Assembly: GCA_946902875.1 (NCBI GenBank)
Contig: OX336340.1
Coordinates: 12,043,566 to 12,107,565 of the forward strand
Direction of reading: 5' to 3'
Source: Nematopogon swammerdamellus
Taxonomy: Eukaryota > Arthropoda > Insecta > Lepidoptera > Adelidae
Length of the DNA: 64,000 bases
In this document: positions 13,701-25,700 of the stretch, in pieces
How positions within the stretch are numbered: the stretch's first letter is position 1
Layout: the number at the start of each line of letters is the position of its first letter
The notes under the pieces: model-generated
What the model was told of the DNA's origin: nothing
What the model saw: the letters and a program-made list of their open reading frames with translations, nothing else
Database searches by the model: none
Translations under genes and position numbers: made by a program

Positions 13701-16700
13701 GCCCTTTGTTACTTACTTTCTTCGAGTCGGTTTATCGTTTACCTGAACCCAGCTCGCCCTTATGGACTATGGTACACATGTTAAAATTATAAAACAATAA
13801 AACCTAAACAAACAAAACATGTAAAACGGCTCTGCAAATACTTTATCACGAAATTATATCCCCAAAATAATTAAAATAAAAAATAAGTTCAAAAACTAAA
13901 ACCCGACTACTGAAAAATCACGCTCTAAAAAGTATGAAACAAGAAAATGTTCTCATCTGAAATTGTTATGTACAAACTATTCAATATTTTATCGTCTATT
14001 AAATAAACAACTTACACGTAATATATTTTAATGTATTTAATAAATATTCATAGTGTTGTTCAGAGGATAGCCGTGGTCGTATGCCACCTACCCTATAGGG
14101 CAAAGTGGCATACGACCATGGCTATCCTCTGAACAACACTATGAATATTTATTAAATACATTAAAATATATTACGTGTAAGTTGTTTATTTAATAGACGA
14201 TAAAATATTGAATAGTTTGTACATAACAATTTCAGATGAGAACATTTTCTTGTTTCATACTTTTTAGAGCGTGATTTTTCAGTAGTCGGGTTTTAGTTTT
14301 TGAACTTATTTTTTTATTATTATTTGTTATTGTACTTTTTATTAGAACTAATTAGAGTTTCCTTTACGGCCAATACTGCTTTTTTTATTGTGTTTTTTTT
14401 AAATAATGTGACAGAGTGGTATTTTTCAGCGCAGACCACATTTTGGCTTACCACTCTGTCACGGCATTCTACGAAAAACAAACGTTTGAAAAAAATGGTG
14501 GTTAGAGAAACTGAAAGATTACATAATATTAATAGATAGAGAAATATGGATGATTATTCGAACATTATAAAACCGAAAATCAATACTCTAATGAGATGCC
14601 ATAATACGATGAAGGACAGGCTATTGTACCTAAAAAAGAAGAACGACCCATATATATACTTGTCCATTCAGGCTTAAAAGAAATTTTAGTGCAATTTACA
14701 GTTAGTGTGAAGGTTTTGAAAGAATTTCTGCACTTACAGAGCCGGCGTTATCTTTGAATTTGTTTCTGCATATTTTCAATTTCCAACTTGGAATAAAATA
14801 GGTGTTGAAGGTGAAACAAATAGAGAGGACATTCAAGGAGGTTCCAAACCTACGCTGTCGCCATCTCCCTGCACGTCAATGTCGACTAGAGGGTTCCCCA
14901 CTAGCAGAGTGTCGTCGACGGCTCCGTACAGTTTGGTGACGACACCGTCGTAGCGACTGGTGATGGTGACGGCTGCCTTGTCGCTCTGCACTTCGCAGAT
15001 GTTGTCGAACTGTTCCACTTTGTCGCCCACCTTCACGAACCTGCAGCGGTAGTAAACGCAAGCATTCTAATGAAAATTGTGAAAACATTTTACATAAATG
15101 TGGCAAAATGACAAATGAAAGCCTGATGGAGAGCTATGTGGGTCATAGTGAGCTATTTATTCGGTTCCGTAGATTAAGTAAATTGACAGCAAATCTCTTC
15201 AAGAAAATCCTTAATATTATTTTATTAAAAAAATCTAAAGAATATATTAAGGTTTGAATGGATAAAAAAGGATGAAAGTTTAGGCTGATCAAATCACAGA
15301 GGTAAGTTTAGGTTGATCAAATCACGGAGGTTTCTGCGGAACAAATTCATTTTGACGTGAATTTGATGAAATAGTCCAGGAAACGAGGAAATTCCTTGTA
15401 TGGGCTCTTCGGACTAATTCCTCTGTCGCTGAAACTTTGCAGTGTGATAGAGTAGGGTTTAAAATATACGTTTGACAAATTATCTAGGATTTTTGATGTT
15501 TGGAAGTTAGGTATTAAAATGAATGAATGCCTAAAAATGAAAATCGCTTATAACTGCTGATGAAAAATTGCTCCGTCCGAAATTCCTTCGGTATATGATA
15601 TTATATATTAATAAAAGTATATATTAACATTATCTAGGAAAATTTCGATTTCGAATAGGCAGAAATTTGAAAATATCTATTTTGTATCACAACTTCTTCA
15701 GAAAAATTGCTCTGTCAATTTTAATTTTTTTATATGTCTTAATTTATTTAAATATATCGCTTTTGACAATTATCTAGGAAATTTTCCATATCGATCACAC
15801 CTTTACAGATTTTCGGCAATAATTCGCTGTGAAAAATTGCTCCGTCCGAAATTCCTTCGGAATATGATATTATATATTAATAAGAGTATACATACAACAT
15901 TATCTAGGAAAATTTCGATTTCGAATAGGCAGAAATTTGAAAATACCTATTTTGTATCACAACTTCTTCAGAAAATTTACCATATAAATGCCAAAAGGCA
16001 CCAACCCACAAATTGGTTAAAAATGAGTTAAATATACCAATCGAGAGCTAATCAACCCTCTATTTTTTGCAGAAAAGACCCAGGCAGGCTACTTGGTATG
16101 ATACTAATAGGTTTCTACACATTCGTCTAAGAACCATCCGCCCAATTGAGGTATATCGCAACAGCAGAAAAGAATTATGCTACTTGGTACTAGCTAACTG
16201 GTCAGATTTTTTTTTTGCGTAGAAGATCCAAGCGAGATGGACTTTTTTGTTTTTAATGAAGTACGCTAAAAGTATTTATCAAAACAGAGCCAAGATATCT
16301 GGTTATTTTTGGCATTATATAATAAAAACAAACTGCATATCGCAAAGTGCAACCAATTTATGTGGTTCTTTTTGGCATTTATAATAAAAACAAACGGTAT
16401 ATTGCAAAAATGGAATCAATTTATGTGGTTGGTTTGCCTTTGGGGACCTATAGTGAGTCTTATTTCATTGGAAATAAGAGTTCTTTTTCTAAAAATAAAA
16501 TCAAACATGTCTACGTTCTATGAAACAGAACGCCTAATAATAAATAAGTTCAGTTCAGTTCACTACCGCGACGAATGTGTCAGTTCACGACCGCGAAGTA
16601 AAGTAAATTGCTGTTTTCGACGTGGCTCAATGTACCTACTACGTAGTGATCGCGACATATCGTCAGAGTGTAGTTCGACGTCGTCGTCCAAGCAGGTGCC

Positions 16701-19700
16701 TACGCCGCGCCGCCTAACGTAACCATTGAAGATAGAATAGAATAGAATAGAATATTTATTTGTATAACATATACAAGTCACAAACTAACATTCACACATT
16801 TTAAAATTTTTCTATTTAGAAAATAAAATAATATGAAACATAATAAATGAATCCTATTAAAATTAAAATCATTAATAATAGAAATCCGATATAAAAGTCA
16901 CACGTGCCTCCTGGGTGGTGCCAAATGAACAGCAATCAGCGTGTGGGAGATCTTCGGATCGGCTGGGTTCGCCACAATTGCAAACAATTACACCGGCATA
17001 ACAGTTCGCTGTGTTCCGGTGTACTTCCCGGGGACCCAGTAGCAGGTGGGGTTGGCTGTGGTGAGGAGTAGGCCAGTGATCCCGACGCGGATTCGCTGTT
17101 CAGAGGTGACGCATCGACACGGTTGACAGGGAGACCCGGTTAAACGGTTATTCCGCTGGCCGCCCGCCGGGTAGTACAGGAGCCCAATCGCGTCTAACCA
17201 ACGCGAGAGGCTGCCCTGGTCAACCGGCGCATAATCCCGGAGTGGTCCGTCGTGCCGGTTGGTGACCGGAGTAGGGGTTCCGGCGGCCACTTCCGGGGGG
17301 GACCGGGGGCCTTTCCGTCTTCCGTGTCGGCGCAACACTAACCTGAGTAGTAAGCGATGAAGCTAGGGTCCACGCTTTGCCCGTGAATCACCACAGCCAC
17401 CCTTTCATGCTCTTTCCCTCCCTCTTACAAAAATCATGGCAGCGAAAAAAAAGGAAAAAAAGGTTCAATCAGCGGTGCACACCCTTACACCACTATTTAG
17501 CGTTGACTCGACCAACGTGCGGGGGTTGCATACCAATTTGAATGCCGTCCATCACCACCTGGAGACGAAGAAGCCGGCCTTGCTTTTCCTGACGGAATCA
17601 CAAATATATCGACCTGCACTACCCCGGCTACACCCTGGCAGAAGCCTTCCGGTCGCGAGCCGGGGTTTGCTTGTTTGTCAGGGCAGATATTTGCTGTCGT
17701 CGCCTGCGCTGCCTTGAGGACTCCGAGCTATCAGTACTTTGGGTCCACGAGGATCTGGGAACGGTCTCGCGGGTGTACGCCTGTCTGTACAGGTCGCACT
17801 CTGGTGATGCAGAGACAGCTCGGTTATTTGAGTACCTGAGTGGAGCGGCAGACAAAGTCCAAGAGCGGTTCCCTACCGCGGATTTGGTTCTTCTTGGAGA
17901 CTTCAATGCCCATCACAAGGCATGGCTAGGCTCCAGGAGAACTGACTTTGCGGGGAGAGCCGCCTACGACTTCGCCCTGACGCATGACCTGTCTCAACTG
18001 GTAGACCAGCCCACCAGGCTGCCAGATATAGACGGTCATGAACCCTCTCTGCTGGATCTTCTGCTGACAACGAACCCCACTGGATATAAGGTCGCTGTGA
18101 GAGCCCCGCTGGGTTCCTCTGATCATTGTTTAGTGTGGTCCACGGTGCCATCTTCGCCTCCTCAGTCCCGTACTGGAGGAACGCGTCGAATTTGGCACTA
18201 CGCGTCAGCAGATTGGGATGGGATGCGAGAACACTTCGCATCCTACCCTTGGAGAGAGATCTGCTTCAGTTCGGGCGATCCGTCGCAATGCGCTAATACC
18301 GTTGCCGAGGTGGTTCTGGGGGCAATGGAAATGTTTATTCGCAGCGCCTCTGTCTACCTCGGTGGTAAAAGCCAACCATGGTACAGCCGCGACTGTGCTG
18401 ATGCTGTCGCAGCTAAATGCGCAGCTTATCGGGAATGGTCGCGCGCTCGTGCCGGACGTGATCCGAACGCATCCTAACTGAAGAAGGAATACAACCGCCT
18501 CTCCAGATCCTGCAAAAAGGTTATTGCCAGGGCCAAATTTGACCACATCGGCAGAATCGGCGATAGACTGAACCAGCACCCAACTGGGAGCCGTGAATTC
18601 TGGTCTCTCGCTAAATATGTCGAGTCAAATTTCTGCCGCTCCTCTCTTCCACCTCTGCAGTGTCCTGGAGGCTCACTTGCCCACTCCGCAAAGAAGAAAG
18701 CCGACTTAGTGGTATCTTTCTTTGCGGGGAACTCCAACCTGGACGATGGGGGTGCCACTCCCCCATCCATACCTAGGTGTGAGAACTCCATGTCGGAAGT
18801 GCAGTTTCGACAACGGACTGTACGGGCGGAACTTCTCTCCCTAGACGTCAGGAAGGCGAGTGGGCCGGATAGGATTCCTGCATTGGTGTTAAAAAGGTGT
18901 GCTCCCGAGCTGGCCCCAGTGTTGACGCGCCTATTCCGTCTCTCCTACTCCAATTGCCGTTTGCCGGCGGCCTGGAAATCTGCGTTTTTGCAAGCGGTCC
19001 CTAAAAAGGGTGACCGCTCAAACCCGTCAAACTACCGACCTATAGCGATTACCTCCCTTTTCTGTAAGGTGATGGAGCGCATTATCAATACGCAGCTCAT
19101 GAAGTACCTGGAGACGAATGACCTCATCAGCGATCGGCAATACGGCTTCCGGCCAAAACGATCTGCTGGTGATCTCATAGCGTACGTCACTCACCTTTGG
19201 GGGGAATCGCTTGAAGGTCATGGTGAATTGATGCTACCTATTTTAATTTTGAATTTTAATTTATTTTAATTTTATTTTAATTTTATATTTTTTTATATTG
19301 ACATAATTGAATTTTTAACCTTTGACAATTCTATTGATGCGAAGTATTTTAATTTAGCTCTAGTTTTAATTGCCTTTCATGCACAAAACAGTTTTTTTTC
19401 TCTGTATTCTTATAATTTTTAGTTATGTACCTATATTATTGCTAATTATTAGTCCCTTACCATGGCTAGACCCAGACAGTTTCAATTGTAAATTTGGTAA
19501 ACTAAAATGTGACGAACTCAAGTGTACCGATGGTACCTAAGATGGAAATGAATAAATGAAAAATGAAATGAAAAATACTTGGCAATTGGCCTTGATATTG
19601 CCAAGGCATTTGATCGGCTTTGGCACAAGTCGCTCTTGGGCAAATTGCCGGCTTACGGACTTCCTTCTGGCCTCTGTGACTGGGTCGCCGACTTCCTACA

Positions 19701-22700
19701 TGGGCGTAGCATTCAGGTCCTAGTGGACGGTTGCTCGTCGGACGCCATGCCAGTGAACGCCGGCGTACCACAAGGATCTGTGTTGTCACCCACGCTGTTT
19801 CTTCTGTATATCAATGATATGCTGTCTCTGGGCAACATACATTGTTATGCGGATGACAGTACGGCACACGGATCCTACACCAGTCACCCTTCAGCCAGTC
19901 GGGATATTGTGGATGAGAAGAGGCGAAGACTTGTGTCTGAGCTCGAACACACACTCGGCTCTATTTCCGAATGGGGCCGTAGCAATTTGGTCGAGTTCAA
20001 CGCTTCCAAGACACAAGTTTGCACGTTAAGTGCGAAGAGAGCGGCGTTCACACCGGCTCCTTCATTCCAAGGCACGTCGCTTAAATTAAGCGAACACCTC
20101 GGGGTCCTCGGAGTCGAACTGTCGCACGACTTGAAATTTCGTCGCCATATCGAGGGGAAGGCCAAGCTGGCTTCTAAAAAGCTGGGCGTACTCAATAAGG
20201 TGCGACGGTACTTCACGCCGGACCAAAGGCTGCTTTTGTATAAATCGCAGATCAGGTCCTGCTTGGAGTACTGCTCGCACCTGTGGGATGGCTCTGCCAA
20301 ATACCAGCTTGCGCCTCTGGACTCGATCCAGCGTCGAGCCGTGCGACTAGTGGGTGACCCCGCAGTGTCCCGCGATCTAAAACCACTGCAACACCGTAGG
20401 GATGTCGGCTCCCTAAGTGTGTTCTATCGGTTATTCCATGGGGAGTACTCGGAGGAGCTGTTTAACGCAATCCCGCCGTCCCCTTTCCATCTCCGCACCA
20501 CATGAACTGGGCAGGGATTGCATCCCTATACGCTGGACTTACCGCGGATGCGTACTAATCGATTCTGCAGATCATTCCTCTACAGAACCGGTAAACTCTG
20601 GAATGCTCTCCCTGCTCATATATTTCCCCCCAAGTACAGTCTCGGGTCCTTCAAGAGGGGCGTGAATGGGCACCTGTCAGGCCGGCATGGCATTCGCAAC
20701 CCCCGCATACGACCGAATGTCCATGGGCGTCGTTAGACACCTTATGGGTGGCTCGGCGCCATATGTCGCGCTTTCAATAAAAAAAAATAAAAAAAAACGT
20801 TCCTCCATTCTCTTCGCCTCAAGACTCTACCTGCAGCGGTCTTCATGCAAGAAGCACACAGCGCCTCCTGGCGCTCTTTTGCTCTGGAAAAGATAAAATC
20901 CACCCTGATCGAGCGCGGCGCGGGCTCTCAGGGCTTGTTGCGACCTAATACGGCATAAGTATAGTGAGTGTAGTTTCCGAAGTGTGTGCGTAGCTGGGCC
21001 CAGCAGATCCTCGGACACGGGGACGTTTCCGTGCCGATCGACGAACACCACCTGAAGGACCGAGCTATCGAAGGTGCGGCTGCGGGCGGAGACATCAACG
21101 TCCAGGTAGGAGGTACCACACCACCACACACTTTGCGCTACACCTCGAAGCTAGTCCGACGAATCCCGACGCTGCTAAGAAGGAGTCCAACATTTCCCTG
21201 TGTTCCCCCGACGCCATCCAGACGCAGTCCGACATCTACGTGAGCTCGGAAGCTAGTCCGACGAATCCCGAAGCTGCTCAGAAGGAGTCCAACATTGCCC
21301 TGCGTTCCCACGACGCCATTCAGACGGAGTCCGACATCTAAGTGAGCTCGGAAGCTAGTCCGACGAATCCCGACGCTGCTAAGAAAGAGCCCGACACTGC
21401 CCTGGGGTTCCCCGACACAATACAGACGGAGCCCGACATCCAAGTAAGCCTCAAAGCTAGTCCGACGAATCCCGACGCTGCTCAGAAGGAGTAGGACACT
21501 GCCCTGCGTTCCCCCGACGCCACCCAGACGCAGTCCGACATCTAAGCGAGCTCTGAAACCAGTCCGACGAATCCCGACGCTGCTCAGAAGGAGTCCGACA
21601 CTGCCCTGCGTTCCCCCGACGCCATCCAGACGCAGTCCGACATCTAAGCGAGCTCCGAAACCAGCCCGACGAATCCCGACGCGGCTCAGAAGGAGTCCGA
21701 CACTGCCCCTGCGTTCCCCCGACGCCATCCAGACGCGGTCTGACATCTTAGCGAGCCTCGAAGCCAGTCCGACGAATCCCGACGCAGCTCGAAAGGAGCC
21801 CGACACTGCCCTACGTCCCCCGACGCCATCCCGACGGAGCCCGATACTGCCCTGCGTTCCCCGACGCCATCCAGACGGAGCCCGACACCTAAGCGAATTT
21901 CCGAAGTCAGCCAGACGGATCCAGACGCTACGCCAAACTAATCCTATCACGAAGCGCAAAATAAGATCTGAACTGACTGATAGATAACAGTAGACAACAC
22001 CCGTCGCCGCCGCGTAAACCAGCCTCGGGGAAACTTGTAAAAGTCCCAATCGTCTCTTATTTACCCTATTTCACCCCTTATGAAACTATCAAACCCAGAA
22101 TATGAGTACCGCTGCGGTGACGGCGTGATATTGCATGTGCACAGTCGCACCCCCACCCAACTACAGTCCACCCACTAACACCACGGGGTGAGAACGACTG
22201 TTGCGTACAGCGGCCCCATTCGGAAATAGACCTAAGCGTTTGTTTGAGATCAGACACAAGTCTTCGCCTCTTCATCCACAACATCCCGTCTGACTGAAGG
22301 GTCACTGGTATAGGATCCATGTGCTGTACTGTCATCCGCATAACAATTTATGTTGCCGAGTGGCAGCATGTCATTGATATGCAGAAGAAACAGTGTTGGT
22401 GACAAGACAACACAGATCCCTGCGGTACGCCAGCATTCACTGACAGGGCGTCCGAAGAGCAACCGTCCACTAGGACCTGAATGCTACGCCCATGTAGGAA
22501 GTCGGCGACCCAGTCGCAGAGGCCAGAAGGAAGTCCGTACGACGGAAGCTAGCCCAGAAGCGATTTGTGCCAAACCCATTCGAATGCCTTGGCAATATCG
22601 AGACCAATTCACACCGTTTCAGTACCAATGCAGGAATCATATCCGGCCCACTCGCCTTCCTGGTGTCTAGGGAGATAAGCTCCGCCCGCACAGTTCGTTG

Positions 22701-25700
22701 TCGGAACTGTACTTCCGGCATGGAGTTCTCACACCTAGTTATGGATGGGGGGATGGCACCCCATCGTCCAGGGTGGAGTTCTACGCAAAGAGAGCATTTA
22801 CATTTGCGGAGTGGGCAAGTGAGCCCCCAGGACACTGTAGAGGTGGAAAGGAGGAGCGGTAGAAAATCGATACGACAGATTTGGCGAGAGACCAAAACTC
22901 ACGGCTCCCAGTTGGGTGCTGGTTCAGCCTATTACCAACTCTGCCGATATGCTCGAATTTGGCCCTGGCGATAGCCCTCTTGCAGGATCTGGAGAGGCGG
23001 TTGTATTCTTTCTTCAGTTCGGATACATTAGGATCGCGTCTGGCACGAGCGCACGACCATGCACGATAAGCTGCGCCATTAGCTGCGACAGCTTCACCAC
23101 AGTCGCGGCTGTACCAGGCCTGGCTTTTACCACCGAGGCGCACGAGGGCGCTGGGAATGAACATCTCCATTCCCCCCAGAACCACCTCGGCTACGGCATT
23201 GGCGCATTCTGCCGGAATGCGCCAATGCCGTAGCCAAGGTGTAGATCATCCGAGGTGTAGATCATCCGAACTGAAGCATAGCTCTCTCCATGGGTAGGAT
23301 GCGATGTATTCTCTGATTGGAAAGCGAGGCGGATTCGCGAAGCCAAGGGCCGAGCGATTCCGCCGAGTTCATTAATAGCAAAAAATTACTAAAAAAACTG
23401 AAATAAAAAACTATTAAAAAAAATATAAAAACCGCCTTCAAAAATGTATGAAATAAAAAAAATCGAACCCTAGAGTTGAAGGCGGTGCTAAAGCAAGCAA
23501 AAATAACCGACCGCCTTCAACTCTAGGGTTCGATTTTTTTAATTTCATACATTTTTGAAGGCGGTTTTTAATTTTTTAAATCGTTTTTTTACAAAAATGT
23601 ATACACTTTATTTACATACAGACTGTACGTGCATGAAATATGTTTAATAAGTTGTTTCGACATACTGTCATACAAATTAAATTACAGAACGAAAGTTAAA
23701 TTTTAAAAGTTCCTAATACTATATAGGCCCTACATTTTCGTTCCATAGGCGGCAGGACGGCGCGGCGGAGCGGCGTTGTAGTGGGACGACAGAGGTGGCG
23801 GGCGGAATAGCGAGCCGCGAGCATCGACGACGCTCGCGTGTCGTCTCGTCGGTCGCGGTGCGGGACGATGAGCTGCTGGCGCGCGGGCGGGCGGGCTTAT
23901 TCTTCCCCACTCCCCGCAGCCCTCCCGCACCCCGAGTTCAGTGTAGTGCGAGCGCGCGCTTTTTAAACGTTGTTTTATTATATTGCGATACTCGAAACTA
24001 CTCGAAAGTTCATGTTTAATGGAGAAATTTTATTGGATAATATACAATTATATTATATTTTGATGTTCTGTGTCTAATAAGTTAATAAAAACAGACGAAG
24101 CAATTTTTCACAGTGCTTGGGTTATTGCCAAAAATATGTAAAGGTGTGATCGATAAGGAAAATTTCCTAGATAATTGTGAAAAGCGATATATTTAAAGAA
24201 ATTAGGAGATGAAAAAAAATAAAAATTGACAGAGTAATTTTTATAGGTGTTTTCATATTTCTGCCTGTTCGAAATCGAAATTTTCCTAGATAATGTTATA
24301 TATATACTCTTATTAATATATAATATCATATTCCGAAAGAATTTTGGACGGAGCAATTTTTCACAGCGAATTATTGCCGAAAATCTGTAAAGGTGTGATC
24401 GATAAGGAAAATTTCCTAGATACTTGTCTAAAGCGATATATATAAATAAATTAAGACATATAATAAAATAAAAATTGACAGAGCAATTTTTCTGAAGAAG
24501 TTGTGATACAAAATAGGTATTTTCAAATTTCTGCCTATTCGAAATCGAAATTTTCATAGATAATGTTATATATATACTCTTATTAACTACTCTTATACTC
24601 TTATAAATACTCTTATACTCTTATATCATATACCGAAGGAACTTCGGACGGAGCAATTTTTCACCAGCAGTTATAAGCGATTTTCATCTTTAGGTATAAA
24701 TACCTAACTTCCAAACATCAAAAATCCTAGATAATTTGTCAAACGTGTATTTTAAACCCTACTTTATCACACTGCAAAGATTCAGCGACAGAGGAATTAC
24801 GTCGAGTGGAAATGCTTCATTGATTGGAGTAAAATGTCTTTGGGATCGGGTAAGGGGGTGCGACTAAAACAAATTTGGACTTTTTTTGTACTTTGCGACG
24901 CTTAGTACTCAGAAACCAGACTACATACAACAATTCTAAATATGTCAAATGAAAGATCCATCTGACGACTTCAAATACGCAATACATTTTTATTTTGTCA
25001 TTCCATCCCTTCTGGCCCAAATTAGCCCTCCAAGTTGGCATGTTTTGAAAAATGCGAAAACACGCAAACTTCAAACACCTCTCGCGCTTTAGTTGTTAAC
25101 GCTGCACAAAAGAGAACAAACACTAACGAACAGACAGAGGTTTTAACTTTATTCGATACTTGTAAACAAAACCTTGTATGAAGCCTAGGTGGGGCAATAT
25201 GGGCTACCAAAGTTGTTACGAAAAAATTGTTTCAAACTGCGCAAACATCAAAATTCACGAACTAAGTTTGGCGGCTGCATGTGTACATGCAGACTCTCTC
25301 GATTTTTAAATGTCAAGATGTGAAGCTAGAATAAGCTTCTTGCTTGGTCTTCAGGCTAACACTTAGAGCAAGCGCTAATATCACTTGAAGATACGTTTAA
25401 AGAGGTACACTGATGTTACACATGAGTTAAGATAGTCAATAATTAGGAAAAAGGAAATCCGATATCACAACCTTCGTTCCATCTAAAGCACCATGTAGTA
25501 AAATAGATAAAAGCTAGTTTATCATTGCTATATAGAAGTAACTTGCTTAGAACACATTGGTATTTGTATGGACAAAATTGCAAGAAGTAAAAGCAAATCG
25601 CCAACCATTCTTTAATGACGACCTCCCGAATGCCTTCTCCGATGTCTGAGAGATTGAAGGCAACGATCTTGTGCAAGGCACTACTCGTGTGCAGGCAGCG

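Larger units (their letters stand above)
9745..14655. mobile_element. 4.9-kb region bounded by perfect 33-bp inverted ends
   Basis: Positions 9745-9777 (ATATATGGGTCGTTCTTC...) are repeated in inverse orientation at 14623-14655 without a visible mismatch. Between them are a dispersed repeat with a TATG microsatellite, a 340-bp repeat, the 68-bp satellite and a large palindrome. No transposase frame is recognised; a frame at 14300-14539 ([20 protein letters not shown]) is unassigned. If the inverted ends mark a transposon, it is non-autonomous and heavily expanded. It lies in Dbt intron 2. Confidence 0.5.
17436..20797 (+). mobile_element. Non-LTR retrotransposon (Jockey-group LINE), copy 1, inactive
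   Basis: Order: AP endonuclease (17505-18170), linker, reverse transcriptase (18780-20300), C-terminal tail ([19 protein letters not shown], then [18 protein letters not shown]), and an A-rich tail with AATAAA ending at about 20797. It is disabled by a frameshift near 17600, a TAA at 18475-18477, a 348-bp insertion at 19231-19578, and a frameshift near 20500. Its close relative at 22205-23315 carries Glu-Leu at the TAA position, so that stop is a point change. The clade within the Jockey group is not resolved. Confidence 0.9.
15418..24803. mobile_element. 9.4-kb inverted-repeat structure with internally repetitive arms
   Basis: The left arm (15418-15975) and right arm (24102-24803) are inverse copies starting TAATTCCTCTGTCGCTGAA. 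Each arm contains tandem units of about 270 bp with GAAAAATTGCTCCGTCCGAA and ATTATCTAGGAAAATTTCGA. The interior holds two broken copies of one non-LTR retrotransposon, a 102-bp array, a small hairpin element and a CpG-rich patch. I see no transposase and no clear target duplication. It fills most of Dbt intron 1. Confidence 0.65.

Noticed and set aside
21138..22049. 303-codon minus-strand frame
   Set aside because: It arises because the 102-bp tandem unit is a multiple of three; no homology, splice context or start context supports a gene.
24108..24557. 149-codon minus-strand frame
   Set aside because: It lies in the repetitive right arm of the 9.4-kb structure and reads the same ~270-bp unit twice; low-complexity Tyr/Asn/Phe content.
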